Source: Cellulomonas humilata (GTDB lineage: Bacteria > Actinomycetota > Actinomycetes > Actinomycetales > Cellulomonadaceae). From it: a stretch of DNA of 64,000 nt. Of this stretch, positions 54,785 through 63,260 are shown piece after piece. Numbering within the stretch: position 1 is the first letter of the stretch; every line of letters starts with the position of its first letter. The notes below the pieces were generated by a model. The model worked only from the letters and a program-made list of their open reading frames with translations, had not been told where the DNA came from and made no database searches. Made by a program: the position numbers and the translations under genes. The stretch lies in assembly GCF_013359775.1 (NCBI RefSeq), contig NZ_JABMCI010000066.1, forward strand, positions 1 through 64,000, written 5' to 3'.

Positions 54785-56161
54785 GTGCGCCACCCTTCCC
54801 CCGCCCTGAGTCGAGCCCGCTGGCTCCTCATGGGCCTGTTCGCCCTCGCCGGCATCACCTTCTCCAGCTGGCTGGCCCGCATCCCGACGGTCCGCGACCT
54901 GCTCGACCTGTCCACCTCCGAGCTCGGGGTGCTGCTCCTCATCGGCTCGGTCGGCGCGCTGCTCACCGTGACGTTCTCCGGCATGGTCGTGCAGCGGTTC
55001 GGCAGCCGCGTGGCGGTCGTCGCGTCGACGGTCGTCCTCGCGGTGGCGCTCGTGCTCATGGGTGCCGGGCCGAGCGTCGGCTCGGTCGCACTGCTCGGGC
55101 TCGGGATCTTCCTCAACGGCGTCGCGGTCGCGCTCGGCAACGTGCCGCTCAACGTGGAGTCCGCGCGCGTCGAGCGGGCGATGGGCCGGACCGTCATCCC
55201 GCAGTTCCACGCCGCGTTCTCGATCGGTGCGGTCGCCGGCTCCGCGCTCGGCGCGACGGCCTCGCACCTGGGCATCTCGGTGGCCGTGCAGTTCACGGCC
55301 GTCGCGGTCCTCGCGGTCGTCTGGCGGCTGGCCTCGTTGCGCGGGCTCGTCCTGCCCGACGCGCCGGGGGACCGGCCGCGCACGCCCAGCCGGTTGGTCA
55401 CCGGCGCAGTCACCATGGGTCGGCGCCGACGCATCGCGACCGCCCTCGACTCCTGGCGCGAGCCCCGCACGCTGCTGATCGGCGTGGTCGTCATGGCCGC
55501 CGCACTGTCCGAGGGCTCCGCCAACGACTGGCTGTCGCTGGCGGTCGTGGACGGCTTCGACCAGACCGAGGCCGTCGGCGGCGCGATGCTCGGGGTGTTC
55601 GTCGGTGCCATGACCCTCGTCCGGCTGCTCGGCACGCGCCTGATCGACCGGTTCGGCCGGGTGGCCGTCCTGCGCGTCTCGGGGAGCGTGTCGATCGTGG
55701 GGCTGCTGCTCTTCGGGTTCGCGCCCAGCTTCCTGCTGGCCGGCGTCGGCATCGTGCTCTGGGGTTTCGGCGCCGCGCTCGCCGTCCCCGTGGGCATCGC
55801 CGCCGCGTCCGACGACCCGATGCGGGCAGCCGGACGGGTGGCGGTCGTGTCGGCCTTCGCATCGGTCGCCTCCATCGCGGCTCCGCCGCTCCTCGGGATC
55901 GCCGCTGCCTCCACCGGTGCCCGGCACGCCCTGGTGCTCATCGCGGTCGCGATGGTGGCGAGCGTGCTGCTGGCCGGCCGCGTCGCACCCGAGCCGGCGT
56001 CGAACGACGACGTGCCCGCACGTCATGACGACGACGAGCCGCTCGCGCACCTCGCGGACGCCGACCCCGACCCCTACGGCGCGATTGTGGCCCGGCATGC
56101 CGACCATGTGACCGCCCGCACCCGCAGCTCTCGGCGCCGCCGCCTGCTGCGCGTGCCCTGA
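54785..56161 (+). CDS. MFS transporter 1 of LacI-controlled pair
   Basis: A 458-residue major facilitator protein with 12 predicted helices. GMVVQRFGSRVAVVAS is the MFS loop between helices 2 and 3; EGSANDWLSLAVVDGFDQ lies at the start of the second half. It resembles YbjJ-like transporters of unknown substrate. A 60-residue C-terminal cytoplasmic tail, rich in Asp, His and Arg, is unusual. GTG 54785 follows CCGGAG by seven bases. LacI-type control hints at a sugar or glycoside-related substrate; this is inference. Confidence 0.85.
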   Translation: MRHPSPALSRARWLLMGLFALAGITFSSWLARIPTVRDLLDLSTSELGVLLLIGSVGALLTVTFSGMVVQRFGSRVAVVASTVVLAVALVLMGAGPSVGSVALLGLGIFLNGVAVALGNVPLNVESARVERAMGRTVIPQFHAAFSIGAVAGSALGATASHLGISVAVQFTAVAVLAVVWRLASLRGLVLPDAPGDRPRTPSRLVTGAVTMGRRRRIATALDSWREPRTLLIGVVVMAAALSEGSANDWLSLAVVDGFDQTEAVGGAMLGVFVGAMTLVRLLGTRLIDRFGRVAVLRVSGSVSIVGLLLFGFAPSFLLAGVGIVLWGFGAALAVPVGIAAASDDPMRAAGRVAVVSAFASVASIAAPPLLGIAAASTGARHALVLIAVAMVASVLLAGRVAPEPASNDDVPARHDDDEPLAHLADADPDPYGAIVARHADHVTARTRSSRRRRLLRVP

Positions 56162-56180
56162 CGAACGAACGGACGACATC

Positions 56181-57449
56181 ATGAGCACCGGAGGGCCGAT
56201 GACGACGCCAGCGGGACACGACGACGAGCTGACCCTCCCGAGCGCGCCCGGACGCGCTTCGCGGGCGGTCGAACGGGCGTCGATCGCCGTCTTCGCCGTC
56301 TTCTTCCTCAACGGGTTCAACTTCGCCAGCTGGGCGGCGCGACTGCCGGCCATCCGTGACGGGCTGGACTTCTCGCCCGCGCAGATGGGCCTGCTGCTCC
56401 TCGTCGGCTCGGTGGGCTCGCTCGTCTCGCTGCCGCTGTCGGGCATGGTGGTCGAGCGCCTCGGTGCCCGCCGCACGGTGCTCGCGTTCGCGATCCTCAA
56501 CGCCTCGGGGCTGGTCGTCGCGTCGGTCGGCGTCGCCCTGGGCCAGGTGCTGGTCGTCGGGCTGGGCCTGGTCCTGTTCGGGATCGGCACGGGCGTCTGG
56601 GACGCGTCGATGAACGTCGAGGGCGCGGCCGTCGAGCAGCACCTCGGCCGGACCGTGATGCCGCGGTACCACGCCGGGTTCTCGTTCGGCACGGTCGCCG
56701 CCGCCGGGGTCGCCGCCGTCGCGGCCGGGCTGCACGTGCCGGTCGTGGTGCACATCCCGATCGCCGTCGGCCTGTCGGTGATCGGTGTCGCGTTCGCGGT
56801 CCGGGTGTTCCTGCCGACCGCCGACGAGCCCGAGGTCCGGCACGCGACCGACCGCCCGGCGAAGGGCGCCCGGGGTGCCCTGGCCGCCTGGCTCGAGCCG
56901 CGCACGCTGCTCATCGGCCTCGTCGTGCTCGCGGCGGCGCTCACGGAGGGGTCGGCCAACGACTGGGTCAGCCTCGCGGTGGTCGACGGGTTCGACGTGA
57001 CGGACGCGGTCGGCGCGATCGCGTTCGCGGTGTTCGTCACGGCGATGACCGCGATGCGCTGGTTCGGCACCACGCTGCTCGACCGGTACGGCCGGGTCGC
57101 GGTCCTGCGCCTGTGCGCCGGGCTGTCCCTCGTGGGCCTGCTGATCTTCGGGCTCGCCGACCCGCTGTGGCTCGCGGTGGTGGGCATCGTGGCGTGGGGT
57201 GCGGGCGCGGCCCTCGGCTTCCCGGTGGGCATGAGTGCGGCGGCCGACGACCCCCTGCGGGCGGCCCAGCGCGTCAGCGTCGTGTCGACCATCGGGTACA
57301 GCGCGTTCCTCGCTGGCCCGCCGCTGCTCGGGCTGCTCGCGCAGCAGGTGGGCTACCGCCACGCGCTGCTGGTCATCATCATCCCGATCGTGCTGGGCCT
57401 CCTCGTGGTCAACGCCGCCGCGCCGCTGACGAAGGACCGCGTAGCCTGA
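56181..57449 (+). CDS. MFS transporter 2 of LacI-controlled pair
   Basis: A 422-residue paralogue of the previous gene, sharing FNFASWAARLPAIRD, SLPLSGMVVERLGARRTVL, FGIGTGVWDASMNVEGAAVE and EGSANDWVSLAVVDGFD. It lacks the long C-terminal tail and has a polar N-terminal region of about 30 residues instead. Either ATG 56181 or ATG 56199 (GGAGGG close upstream) may be used. Gap of 19 bases to copy 1. The pair arose by tandem duplication and has clearly diverged. Confidence 0.85.
   Translation: MSTGGPMTTPAGHDDELTLPSAPGRASRAVERASIAVFAVFFLNGFNFASWAARLPAIRDGLDFSPAQMGLLLLVGSVGSLVSLPLSGMVVERLGARRTVLAFAILNASGLVVASVGVALGQVLVVGLGLVLFGIGTGVWDASMNVEGAAVEQHLGRTVMPRYHAGFSFGTVAAAGVAAVAAGLHVPVVVHIPIAVGLSVIGVAFAVRVFLPTADEPEVRHATDRPAKGARGALAAWLEPRTLLIGLVVLAAALTEGSANDWVSLAVVDGFDVTDAVGAIAFAVFVTAMTAMRWFGTTLLDRYGRVAVLRLCAGLSLVGLLIFGLADPLWLAVVGIVAWGAGAALGFPVGMSAAADDPLRAAQRVSVVSTIGYSAFLAGPPLLGLLAQQVGYRHALLVIIIPIVLGLLVVNAAAPLTKDRVA
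57442..57447 (+). promoter_or_regulatory. -10-like hexamer for murB
   Basis: TAGCCT followed by seven bases and the GTG start of murB; overlaps the end of the second MFS gene. Confidence 0.4.
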
Positions 57450-57454
57450 GAGGC

Positions 57455-58612
57455 GTGCAGAGTGAGCTGAGCACGGCCGACTGCTCGCCGGCGACCGTCC
57501 CTCCGACGATCACCTGGCCGGCCCGGACCGCCCCCTCGTCCACCACCCTCGCGGACCTCACCACCCTCCGGGTAGGCGGTGCGCCGCGGCGGTACGTGGA
57601 GACGACGACGGAGGCTGAGCTGATCGACGCGGTCCGCGCGGCCGACGCCGACTCCGAGCCGGTCCTCGTGCTCGGCGGCGGCTCCAACCTGCTCGTCGCC
57701 GACGCCGGGTTCGACGGGGTGGTCGTGCGGGACGTGCGCAGCGGCATCGAGGTGCCCGACGCCTCCGCGTGCGCCGGCGCCACCCTCACCGTCCCGGCCG
57801 GCACCCCGTGGGACGACGTGGTGCGCTACGCGGTCGAGCAGGAGCTCACCGGCATCGAGACGCTCTCCGGCATCCCGGGGTCCACGGGCGCGACGCCGGT
57901 GCAGAACGTCGGCGCCTACGGCCAGGAGGTGTCGCAGAGCATCGCGACCGTCCGGGTCTGGGACCGCGGACGCGGCAAGGTCCGCACGCTGCCCCTGGTC
58001 ACGCTCGCGTTCGGGTACCGCACCTCGTTGCTCAAGCGCTCGATGCGCGAGGTCGACCCGGCGGACCCGCAGTCGCCGTGGTCGCCGACCCCGCGCTACG
58101 TGGTGCTCGACGTGACGTTCCAGCTGCGCCCGGGCTCGCTGTCCCGCCCGATCGCGTACGCCGAGCTCGCCCGCACGCTGGGCGTCGAGGTGGGCGGTCG
58201 CGCCCCGCTGGCCGAGGTGCGCGACACCGTGCTCGCCCTGCGCGCCCGCAAGGGCATGGTGCTCGACGCCGCCGACCACGACACCTGGAGCGCGGGCTCG
58301 TTCTTCACCAACCCGTTCCTCGACCCGGCCCAGGCAGCCGCGCTGCCCGACGACGCCCCGCGCTTCCCGGCCGACGGCGACCGCGTGAAGACCAGCGCCG
58401 CCTGGCTCATCGAGCGGTCCGGGTTCTCCCGCGGCTTCGGCGCCCCCGGCCCCGCGACCCTCTCCACCAAGCACGCGCTCGCCGTGACCAACCGCGGGGG
58501 AGCGAAGGCCGAGGACCTCCTCGCGCTGGCGCGTCAGGTGCGCGACGGCGTCCGGTCCACCTTCGGTGTGGAGCTCGAGCCGGAGCCGGTGCTCGTCGGC
58601 GTCACTCTCTGA
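57455..58612 (+). CDS. murB: UDP-N-acetylenolpyruvoylglucosamine reductase (MurB)
   Basis: A 385-residue FAD enzyme of peptidoglycan precursor synthesis, reducing UDP-GlcNAc-enolpyruvate to UDP-MurNAc. FAD motifs LTTLRVGGAPRRYVE and VLGGGSNLLVAD, then LSGIPGSTGATPVQNVGAYG, the tyrosine loop TLAFGYRTSLLKRS and the proton donor Ser in WSAGSFFTNPF are visible. Type I MurB. GTG start probably leaderless. The last 79 bases overlap the gntR gene on the other strand. Confidence 0.95.
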   Translation: MQSELSTADCSPATVPPTITWPARTAPSSTTLADLTTLRVGGAPRRYVETTTEAELIDAVRAADADSEPVLVLGGGSNLLVADAGFDGVVVRDVRSGIEVPDASACAGATLTVPAGTPWDDVVRYAVEQELTGIETLSGIPGSTGATPVQNVGAYGQEVSQSIATVRVWDRGRGKVRTLPLVTLAFGYRTSLLKRSMREVDPADPQSPWSPTPRYVVLDVTFQLRPGSLSRPIAYAELARTLGVEVGGRAPLAEVRDTVLALRARKGMVLDAADHDTWSAGSFFTNPFLDPAQAAALPDDAPRFPADGDRVKTSAAWLIERSGFSRGFGAPGPATLSTKHALAVTNRGGAKAEDLLALARQVRDGVRSTFGVELEPEPVLVGVTL

Positions 58613-58974
58613 CTCCCGAGCAGTGCGCCGTGCACCAGCACGAGCGCCTCGTCGTCGGTCAGCCCCGCCGCCCGCACCGCGCTCACGTAGGTCTCGGCGG
58701 CCCGTCGTGCGATGTCGGTCGGGACCGAGGCTCCCTCGGCGATGACCGTCCCCGCGCGGCGGCGGGTCTCGACGACCCCCTCCGCCTCGAGCTCGCGGAA
58801 CGCACGCGCCACGGTGCCGGCGGCGAGCCCGAGGTCCGTGGCCAGCGCGCGGATGGTGGGCAGCCGGTCGCCGGCGACGAGCCGGCCCGCAGCCACGTGC
58901 GCGACGACCTGCGCGCGGATCTGCTCGAACGCGGGGACGCCGGAGGTGAGGTCGACCTCGAGCTGCGCGGTCAT
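58534..58974 (-). CDS. GntR-family regulator, YtrA type
   Basis: A 146-residue regulator with the winged helix over about residues 10-75 (GVPAFEQIRAQVVAHVAAGRL, RLPTIRALATDLGLAAGTVARA) and a short C-terminal dimer helix, as in the YtrA subgroup. The end is a low-complexity tail antisense to murB. The ATG overlaps the stop of the membrane-protein gene upstream (ATGA), so both are one operon. It probably binds the 28-base palindrome at 59909-59936. Confidence 0.88.
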   Translation of the reverse strand: MTAQLEVDLTSGVPAFEQIRAQVVAHVAAGRLVAGDRLPTIRALATDLGLAAGTVARAFRELEAEGVVETRRRAGTVIAEGASVPTDIARRAAETYVSAVRAAGLTDDEALVLVHGALLGSQRVTPTSTGSGSSSTPKVDRTPSRT

Positions 58975-59894
58975 GCGGTCTGCGGCTGGCTGTGGGCGTC
59001 GGAGTGCTGGTCCACGGATCCGGCGTGGCGGCGGGGCGCGCCCGCGGAGCGCCAGGCGACCACCGCGCTGACGATCACTACGGCCGGTGCGGCGCACATC
59101 CCGATCACGGCGACGGTGACGAGGGCCGGACTGCCCAGGTCGACGCCGTCGAACGAACCCTCCTGGGTCCTGCGCAGGGCGTCGGCCGCGTAGAACAGGC
59201 AGCCGGCGAGCGTCCACGCCAGGACGAGCTGGACGCCGCCGAGGAGCCGTCGGGCGGAGAGCCGCCGCAGGGCGGTGTCGTCGCCCGGTGCGGCGTCGCT
59301 GACCGCGGGCCGGCGGGCGATGAGCACGAGGACCCCGACACCCCCGGCCAGCACGGCGATCGCGCCGAGTCCGAGCGGGACGCCGTAGTACCACCCGGGG
59401 AACGGGCCTGCACCGCTGGTCGCGCTCGCGGACAGCTGCCAGGTCAGCGAGCGGCCGTCGTCGGCGGCCGCCGCTCCGCACAGGACGAGCAGGGCGCCGA
59501 GGGCGGTCGTCCACACCGCGACGAGGCGGACCAGGCCGGCCGGCGCGAGGGCGTGCAGTCCGCGGCGGGCGAGGGGTGCGCGGCGGACCGCGCCGGTCGG
59601 ACGGGGCCAGGTGAGCTCGCCCGCCGCCAGCACCGCGAGGAACGCGATCCCGCTCGCCGCCGGGACCAGTCCGAACCCGAAGCCTCGCACCATCGTCGAC
59701 GCCCCGACCATCACCAGGAGCTGGGTGCCCAGCAGCACCGTCCAGGCGACGGTCGCCACCCGGCGGGCATGGCGCGCCGCCGTGAGCCAGGCCTCGGACG
59801 TGCTCACCGGGCCGGGCGGGCGGATCGGGCGCAGCGCCACGCCGACGGCGACGCCGAGCAGCAGGAGCGCCGCGATCACGTACAGCCCGGCCAT
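58971..59894 (-). CDS. Multi-pass membrane protein co-transcribed with GntR
   Basis: A 307-residue protein with about eight hydrophobic segments and no recognisable catalytic motif. Similar membrane proteins with DUF1648-type or unnamed folds accompany YtrA-type regulators, but I cannot assign a family. The C-terminus is polar and His-rich. GAGAGG stands before the ATG. Expression is presumably controlled by the palindrome just upstream. Confidence 0.75.
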   Translation of the reverse strand: MAGLYVIAALLLLGVAVGVALRPIRPPGPVSTSEAWLTAARHARRVATVAWTVLLGTQLLVMVGASTMVRGFGFGLVPAASGIAFLAVLAAGELTWPRPTGAVRRAPLARRGLHALAPAGLVRLVAVWTTALGALLVLCGAAAADDGRSLTWQLSASATSGAGPFPGWYYGVPLGLGAIAVLAGGVGVLVLIARRPAVSDAAPGDDTALRRLSARRLLGGVQLVLAWTLAGCLFYAADALRRTQEGSFDGVDLGSPALVTVAVIGMCAAPAVVIVSAVVAWRSAGAPRRHAGSVDQHSDAHSQPQTA

Positions 59895-59908
59895 CGGGAC
59901 ATCCTCTC

Positions 59909-59936
59909 TGTATCAATCAGTCAACTGATTGATACA
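59909..59936. promoter_or_regulatory. 28-base palindromic operator for the GntR regulator
   Basis: Two perfect 13-base arms, TGTATCAATCAGT (59909-59921) and ACTGATTGATACA (59924-59936), around CA. On the minus strand it covers a possible promoter TTGTAT-N17-GATACA, so binding would repress the operon. Confidence 0.75.
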
Positions 59937-59958
59937 ATGGCGCGATCGCCCTCGCGAG

Positions 59959-60990
59959 TCAAGAGGCCAGCCAGTCGTCCACCCCGGCCAGCAGCCGCGC
60001 GCGCACGTCGTCGGCGGCGCGGCTGGCCCGGATCGACGACCGGGCCAGCTCCGCCAGCTCCTCGTCGGAGAACCCGTGCACGTCCCGCGCGATCGCGTAC
60101 TGGTCCACCAGCCGCGAGAGGAACAGGAGCGGGTCGTCGGCGCCCAGCGCCACGGTCGCGCCCGCGTCCACGAGCGCGCGCAGCGGGACGTCCGCCGCGG
60201 TCGCGTACACGCCGAGCGACACGTTCGACGCCGGGCACACCTCCAGCGCCACGCCCTCGTCGACCACGCGCTCGAGCACCCGGGGGTCCTCGGCGGACCG
60301 GACGCCGTGCCCGAGCCGGTCGGGGTGCAGGTGCCCGACGACGTCCTCCACGTGCGCGGGACCGAGGAGCTCACCGCCGTGCGGCACCGACGCCAGCCCG
60401 GCTCGGCGTGCGATGGCGAACGCCGACGCGAAGTCGGGGGTCTCGCCGCGGCGCTCGTCGTTGGACAGACCGAAGCCGACCACCTGCCCCGGCCCGTCGC
60501 CCGCGTGGTGCGCGGCGAGCCGGGCGAGCGTCCGAGCCTCGAGCGGGTGCCGCATGCGCGACGCCGCCACGATGACCCCGATGTCGACGCCCGTGGCCGC
60601 AGATGCCTCGCGGGCCGCGTCCAGAACGATCTCCAGTGCGGGAGTCAGCCCACCGACGAAGGGTGCGTACGACGTCGGGTCCACCTGGATCTCGAGCCGG
60701 CCGGACCCCTCGCGCGCGTCGTCCTCGGCGGCCTCCGCGACGATCCGGCGCATGTCGGCCTCGCCGCGCACGCACGCCCGCGCGGCGTCGTACAGCCGCT
60801 GGAACCGGAACCACCCCCGCTCGTCGGCGGGCACGTGCAGGGGATCCGCGTCGAGCAGGGCGGCCGGGAGGCGGATGCCGTACGTCGTCGCCAGGTCGGC
60901 CAGCGTGGAGATCCGCATCGAACCGGTGAAGTGCAGGTGCAGGTGCGCCTTGGGCAGGAGAGCCAGATCGCGACGGATGAGCGTGCTCAC
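59959..60990 (-). CDS. Adenosine deaminase-family protein
   Basis: A 343-residue metal-dependent deaminase converting adenosine to inosine or acting on a related purine. Zinc motif HLHLHFTGSMR (usual form HLHLHLDGSLR, so Asp-to-Thr change next to it), GHGVRSAEDPRVLE, VCPASNVSLGVY and GADDPLLF are visible; the catalytic Glu lies in ASVPHGGELLGPAHVE. The GTG overlaps the response-regulator stop, so it is co-expressed with the two-component system. The sequence differences leave the exact substrate open. Confidence 0.85.
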   Translation of the reverse strand: MSTLIRRDLALLPKAHLHLHFTGSMRISTLADLATTYGIRLPAALLDADPLHVPADERGWFRFQRLYDAARACVRGEADMRRIVAEAAEDDAREGSGRLEIQVDPTSYAPFVGGLTPALEIVLDAAREASAATGVDIGVIVAASRMRHPLEARTLARLAAHHAGDGPGQVVGFGLSNDERRGETPDFASAFAIARRAGLASVPHGGELLGPAHVEDVVGHLHPDRLGHGVRSAEDPRVLERVVDEGVALEVCPASNVSLGVYATAADVPLRALVDAGATVALGADDPLLFLSRLVDQYAIARDVHGFSDEELAELARSSIRASRAADDVRARLLAGVDDWLAS

Positions 60991-61670
60991 ACGCCTGCCG
61001 CGGTCGCGTCGATCAGCCGGTATCCGACGCCGCGGACGGTGTCGAAGTGCTCGGCACCCACCTTGCGGCGCAGGTACCGCACGTACACGTCGACCACGTT
61101 GGAGCCCGGGTCGAAGTCGAAGCCCCACACCTCCGACAGCAGGCGCTCCCGGGTCAGCACGTCGCCGGGGTGCCGCAGGAACGTCTCCGCCAGCGCGAAC
61201 TCGCGGGCGGACAGGTCCACCTCCTGCGTCCCCACCTTGATCCGCCGGGTGCGCAGGTCCAGCTGGAGCGCGCCGTGCCGGAGCACCGACGCCTCGCCCG
61301 CGGCCACGCCCTGCGCGCGCAGCCGGAGCCGCACCCGGGCCAGCAGCTCCTCGAAGCGGAACGGCTTGGCCATGTAGTCGTCGGCGCCCGACTCCAGCCC
61401 TGTGACCGTGTCGGTGACGGACGAGCGCGCGGTCAGGACGATGACCGGCACGGTGTGCCCGGCCGCGCGCAGACGGCGCAGGACCTCGAACCCGTCGATG
61501 TCCACCAGACCCAGGTCCAGGATCAGCAGGTCGACGCCGCCCGACTGCACCGTCGCCAGAGCCTCCTCGCCCGAGGTCACCGCGCTGGTCTCGAAGCCGG
61601 AGGCGCGCAACCCCTTGGCGACGAACGCGGCGATGCGCTCCTCGTCCTCCGCGATGAGGATGTGCGTCAT
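60987..61670 (-). CDS. OmpR-family response regulator
   Basis: A 227-residue regulator: receiver domain with acidic pocket (AEDEERIA), phospho-acceptor Asp in LLILDLGLVDIDGFE, Lys in MAKPFRFEELLARV, then a winged-helix domain (VWGFDFDPGSNVVDVYVRYL, TVRGVGYRL). It is the partner of the histidine kinase encoded just before it; ATG overlaps the kinase stop. Confidence 0.94.
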   Translation of the reverse strand: MTHILIAEDEERIAAFVAKGLRASGFETSAVTSGEEALATVQSGGVDLLILDLGLVDIDGFEVLRRLRAAGHTVPVIVLTARSSVTDTVTGLESGADDYMAKPFRFEELLARVRLRLRAQGVAAGEASVLRHGALQLDLRTRRIKVGTQEVDLSAREFALAETFLRHPGDVLTRERLLSEVWGFDFDPGSNVVDVYVRYLRRKVGAEHFDTVRGVGYRLIDATAAGV

Positions 61671-63211
61671 AGGTACTCCACCAGCTCCGTGACGGGTCGG
61701 GGTTCGCCGTCCACGAGGTCGACGGCCGGCAGGTCCAGCACGAAGACCACGCCGCGCCCGACGTTAGCCGGTGGATGCTCCACGAACACACGCCCGTGGT
61801 GCGCGCGCGCGATGGCCGCGACGATCGGCAGACCCAGGCCGGCGCCGTGCGAGAGGCGGTCGGCCTGTCCGCGGTGGAACCGTTCGAAGATCCGTTCGGC
61901 CTCCTCCGGGGGGACGCCGAGCCCCTCGTCGCGCACCCAGAGCAGCAGCCGGTCGCCCGACACCTCGCTCCCCAGGCGCACGGTGGAGCCGGGCGACGAG
62001 TACCGGTGCGCGTTGGCCAGCAGCTGCAGCCACGCCTGGGTGATGCGCTGCGCATCGAGCAGGACGGTCACGTCCGCCCGGGCGGCGACCACCCAGCGCC
62101 GGTGGCCCAGCCCGCGAGCCTTGTCGTGCACGTCGTCCGTGAGACGGCCGACGTCCGTCGGTGCGGACTGGACGAAGTCGGGGCGGTCCGCCGTGGCCAG
62201 CGTCATCAGGTCGTCGACCAGCCGCTGCATCCGGTCCAGCTCGTCGAGGGCGAGCGCCTGCGTGGCCCGGACGTCGTCGGGGTCGTCGGGGTCCAGCAGC
62301 TCGAGGTGGCCGCGGACGATCGTCAGCGGCGTGCGCAGCTCGTGGCCCACGTCGTCCAGGAGCTCGCGCTGGGACCCGAAGGCCCGCTCGAGCCGGTCGA
62401 GCATCGCGTTCACCGTGCGGGCGAGGTTGGACAGGTCGTCCTTGCCGGTCACGGTGATGCGTTCGGACAGGTCCGACTCGGTGATCCGGCGGGCGGTGTC
62501 CCGCAGCAGCCGGATCGGCCGGAGCAGGCGCCCGACGACGAACCAGGCGACGCAGGCGATGACGGCGAGGGCCGCGAGCCCGACCGCCGAGTACATGACG
62601 AACGTGCTGCCCAGGCTGGACCGCTCGGCCGCGCGGTCGAACCCGACGACGAACAGTCCCCGGCCGACCGGGTCCGCGTCGAGTAGCACGGGCACCGCGA
62701 TGAGGCGGTACTGCGTCTCCGGGGTGGAGATCGTCCGCGCGACGACCGGTGCGTCGGCGGGGATCGCGGCCAGCGCAGCGACGAGGGCGAGGTCCTGCTC
62801 GAGCTGCACGGCCCGGGTCTGCGGCCCGGCCCAGTAGACCGGCAGACCGTTCAGCAGAGCGACCACACCCTCGTTCTTGCCGGGCACGCGGTTGCGGACG
62901 CCCTCGTACAGCACAGCCCTCACGGTGGTGAACGGCAGTCCCGTGCTCGGGTCCTTCTTGGCCTGCACGCTGCGGAGCGCGGCGACCGCCCGGGCGAGGG
63001 AGTTGTCGATCCGGGCGTCGGTCGCCCGCGCCTGGAGCGCGAAGGCGGTCCCGCCGGTGATCATCACGGCGAGCGCGGCGAGCATGACGACGGCGGTGAG
63101 CAGGCGCGCCCGGACCGTCAGGTGCGCGAGCGTGCGCTGGTACGCGGGGATCGAGCCCGTCGTCGCGCCGGGGAGGTCGGCACGGCCGCCGGCCCTGGCG
63201 CTGCGTGACAT
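61667..63211 (-). CDS. Sensor histidine kinase
   Basis: A 514-residue membrane kinase with helices at about 36-58 and 204-224, an extracellular sensor region of about 145 residues with no named fold, a HAMP domain, the phospho-acceptor His in DDVGHELRTPLTIVRGHLE, an N box QLLANAHRYSS, and G boxes RDEGLGVPPEEAERIFERFH and GAGLGLPIVAAI. The ATG at 63211 has a CATACT seven bases upstream, which may be a leaderless promoter. Operon with the response regulator and adenosine deaminase. Confidence 0.93.
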   Translation of the reverse strand: MSRSARAGGRADLPGATTGSIPAYQRTLAHLTVRARLLTAVVMLAALAVMITGGTAFALQARATDARIDNSLARAVAALRSVQAKKDPSTGLPFTTVRAVLYEGVRNRVPGKNEGVVALLNGLPVYWAGPQTRAVQLEQDLALVAALAAIPADAPVVARTISTPETQYRLIAVPVLLDADPVGRGLFVVGFDRAAERSSLGSTFVMYSAVGLAALAVIACVAWFVVGRLLRPIRLLRDTARRITESDLSERITVTGKDDLSNLARTVNAMLDRLERAFGSQRELLDDVGHELRTPLTIVRGHLELLDPDDPDDVRATQALALDELDRMQRLVDDLMTLATADRPDFVQSAPTDVGRLTDDVHDKARGLGHRRWVVAARADVTVLLDAQRITQAWLQLLANAHRYSSPGSTVRLGSEVSGDRLLLWVRDEGLGVPPEEAERIFERFHRGQADRLSHGAGLGLPIVAAIARAHHGRVFVEHPPANVGRGVVFVLDLPAVDLVDGEPRPVTELVEYL

Positions 63212-63260
63212 GGACGCAAGTATGTCCGCCTTGCCCCACCCCGTGCAGTCGCCGTCCGGG

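Noticed and set aside
53531..57292. Minus-strand frame suggesting a 1253-residue LacI-like protein
   Set aside because: Only the last 355 codons are LacI. The rest is antisense to the MFS genes and reads as low-complexity sequence.
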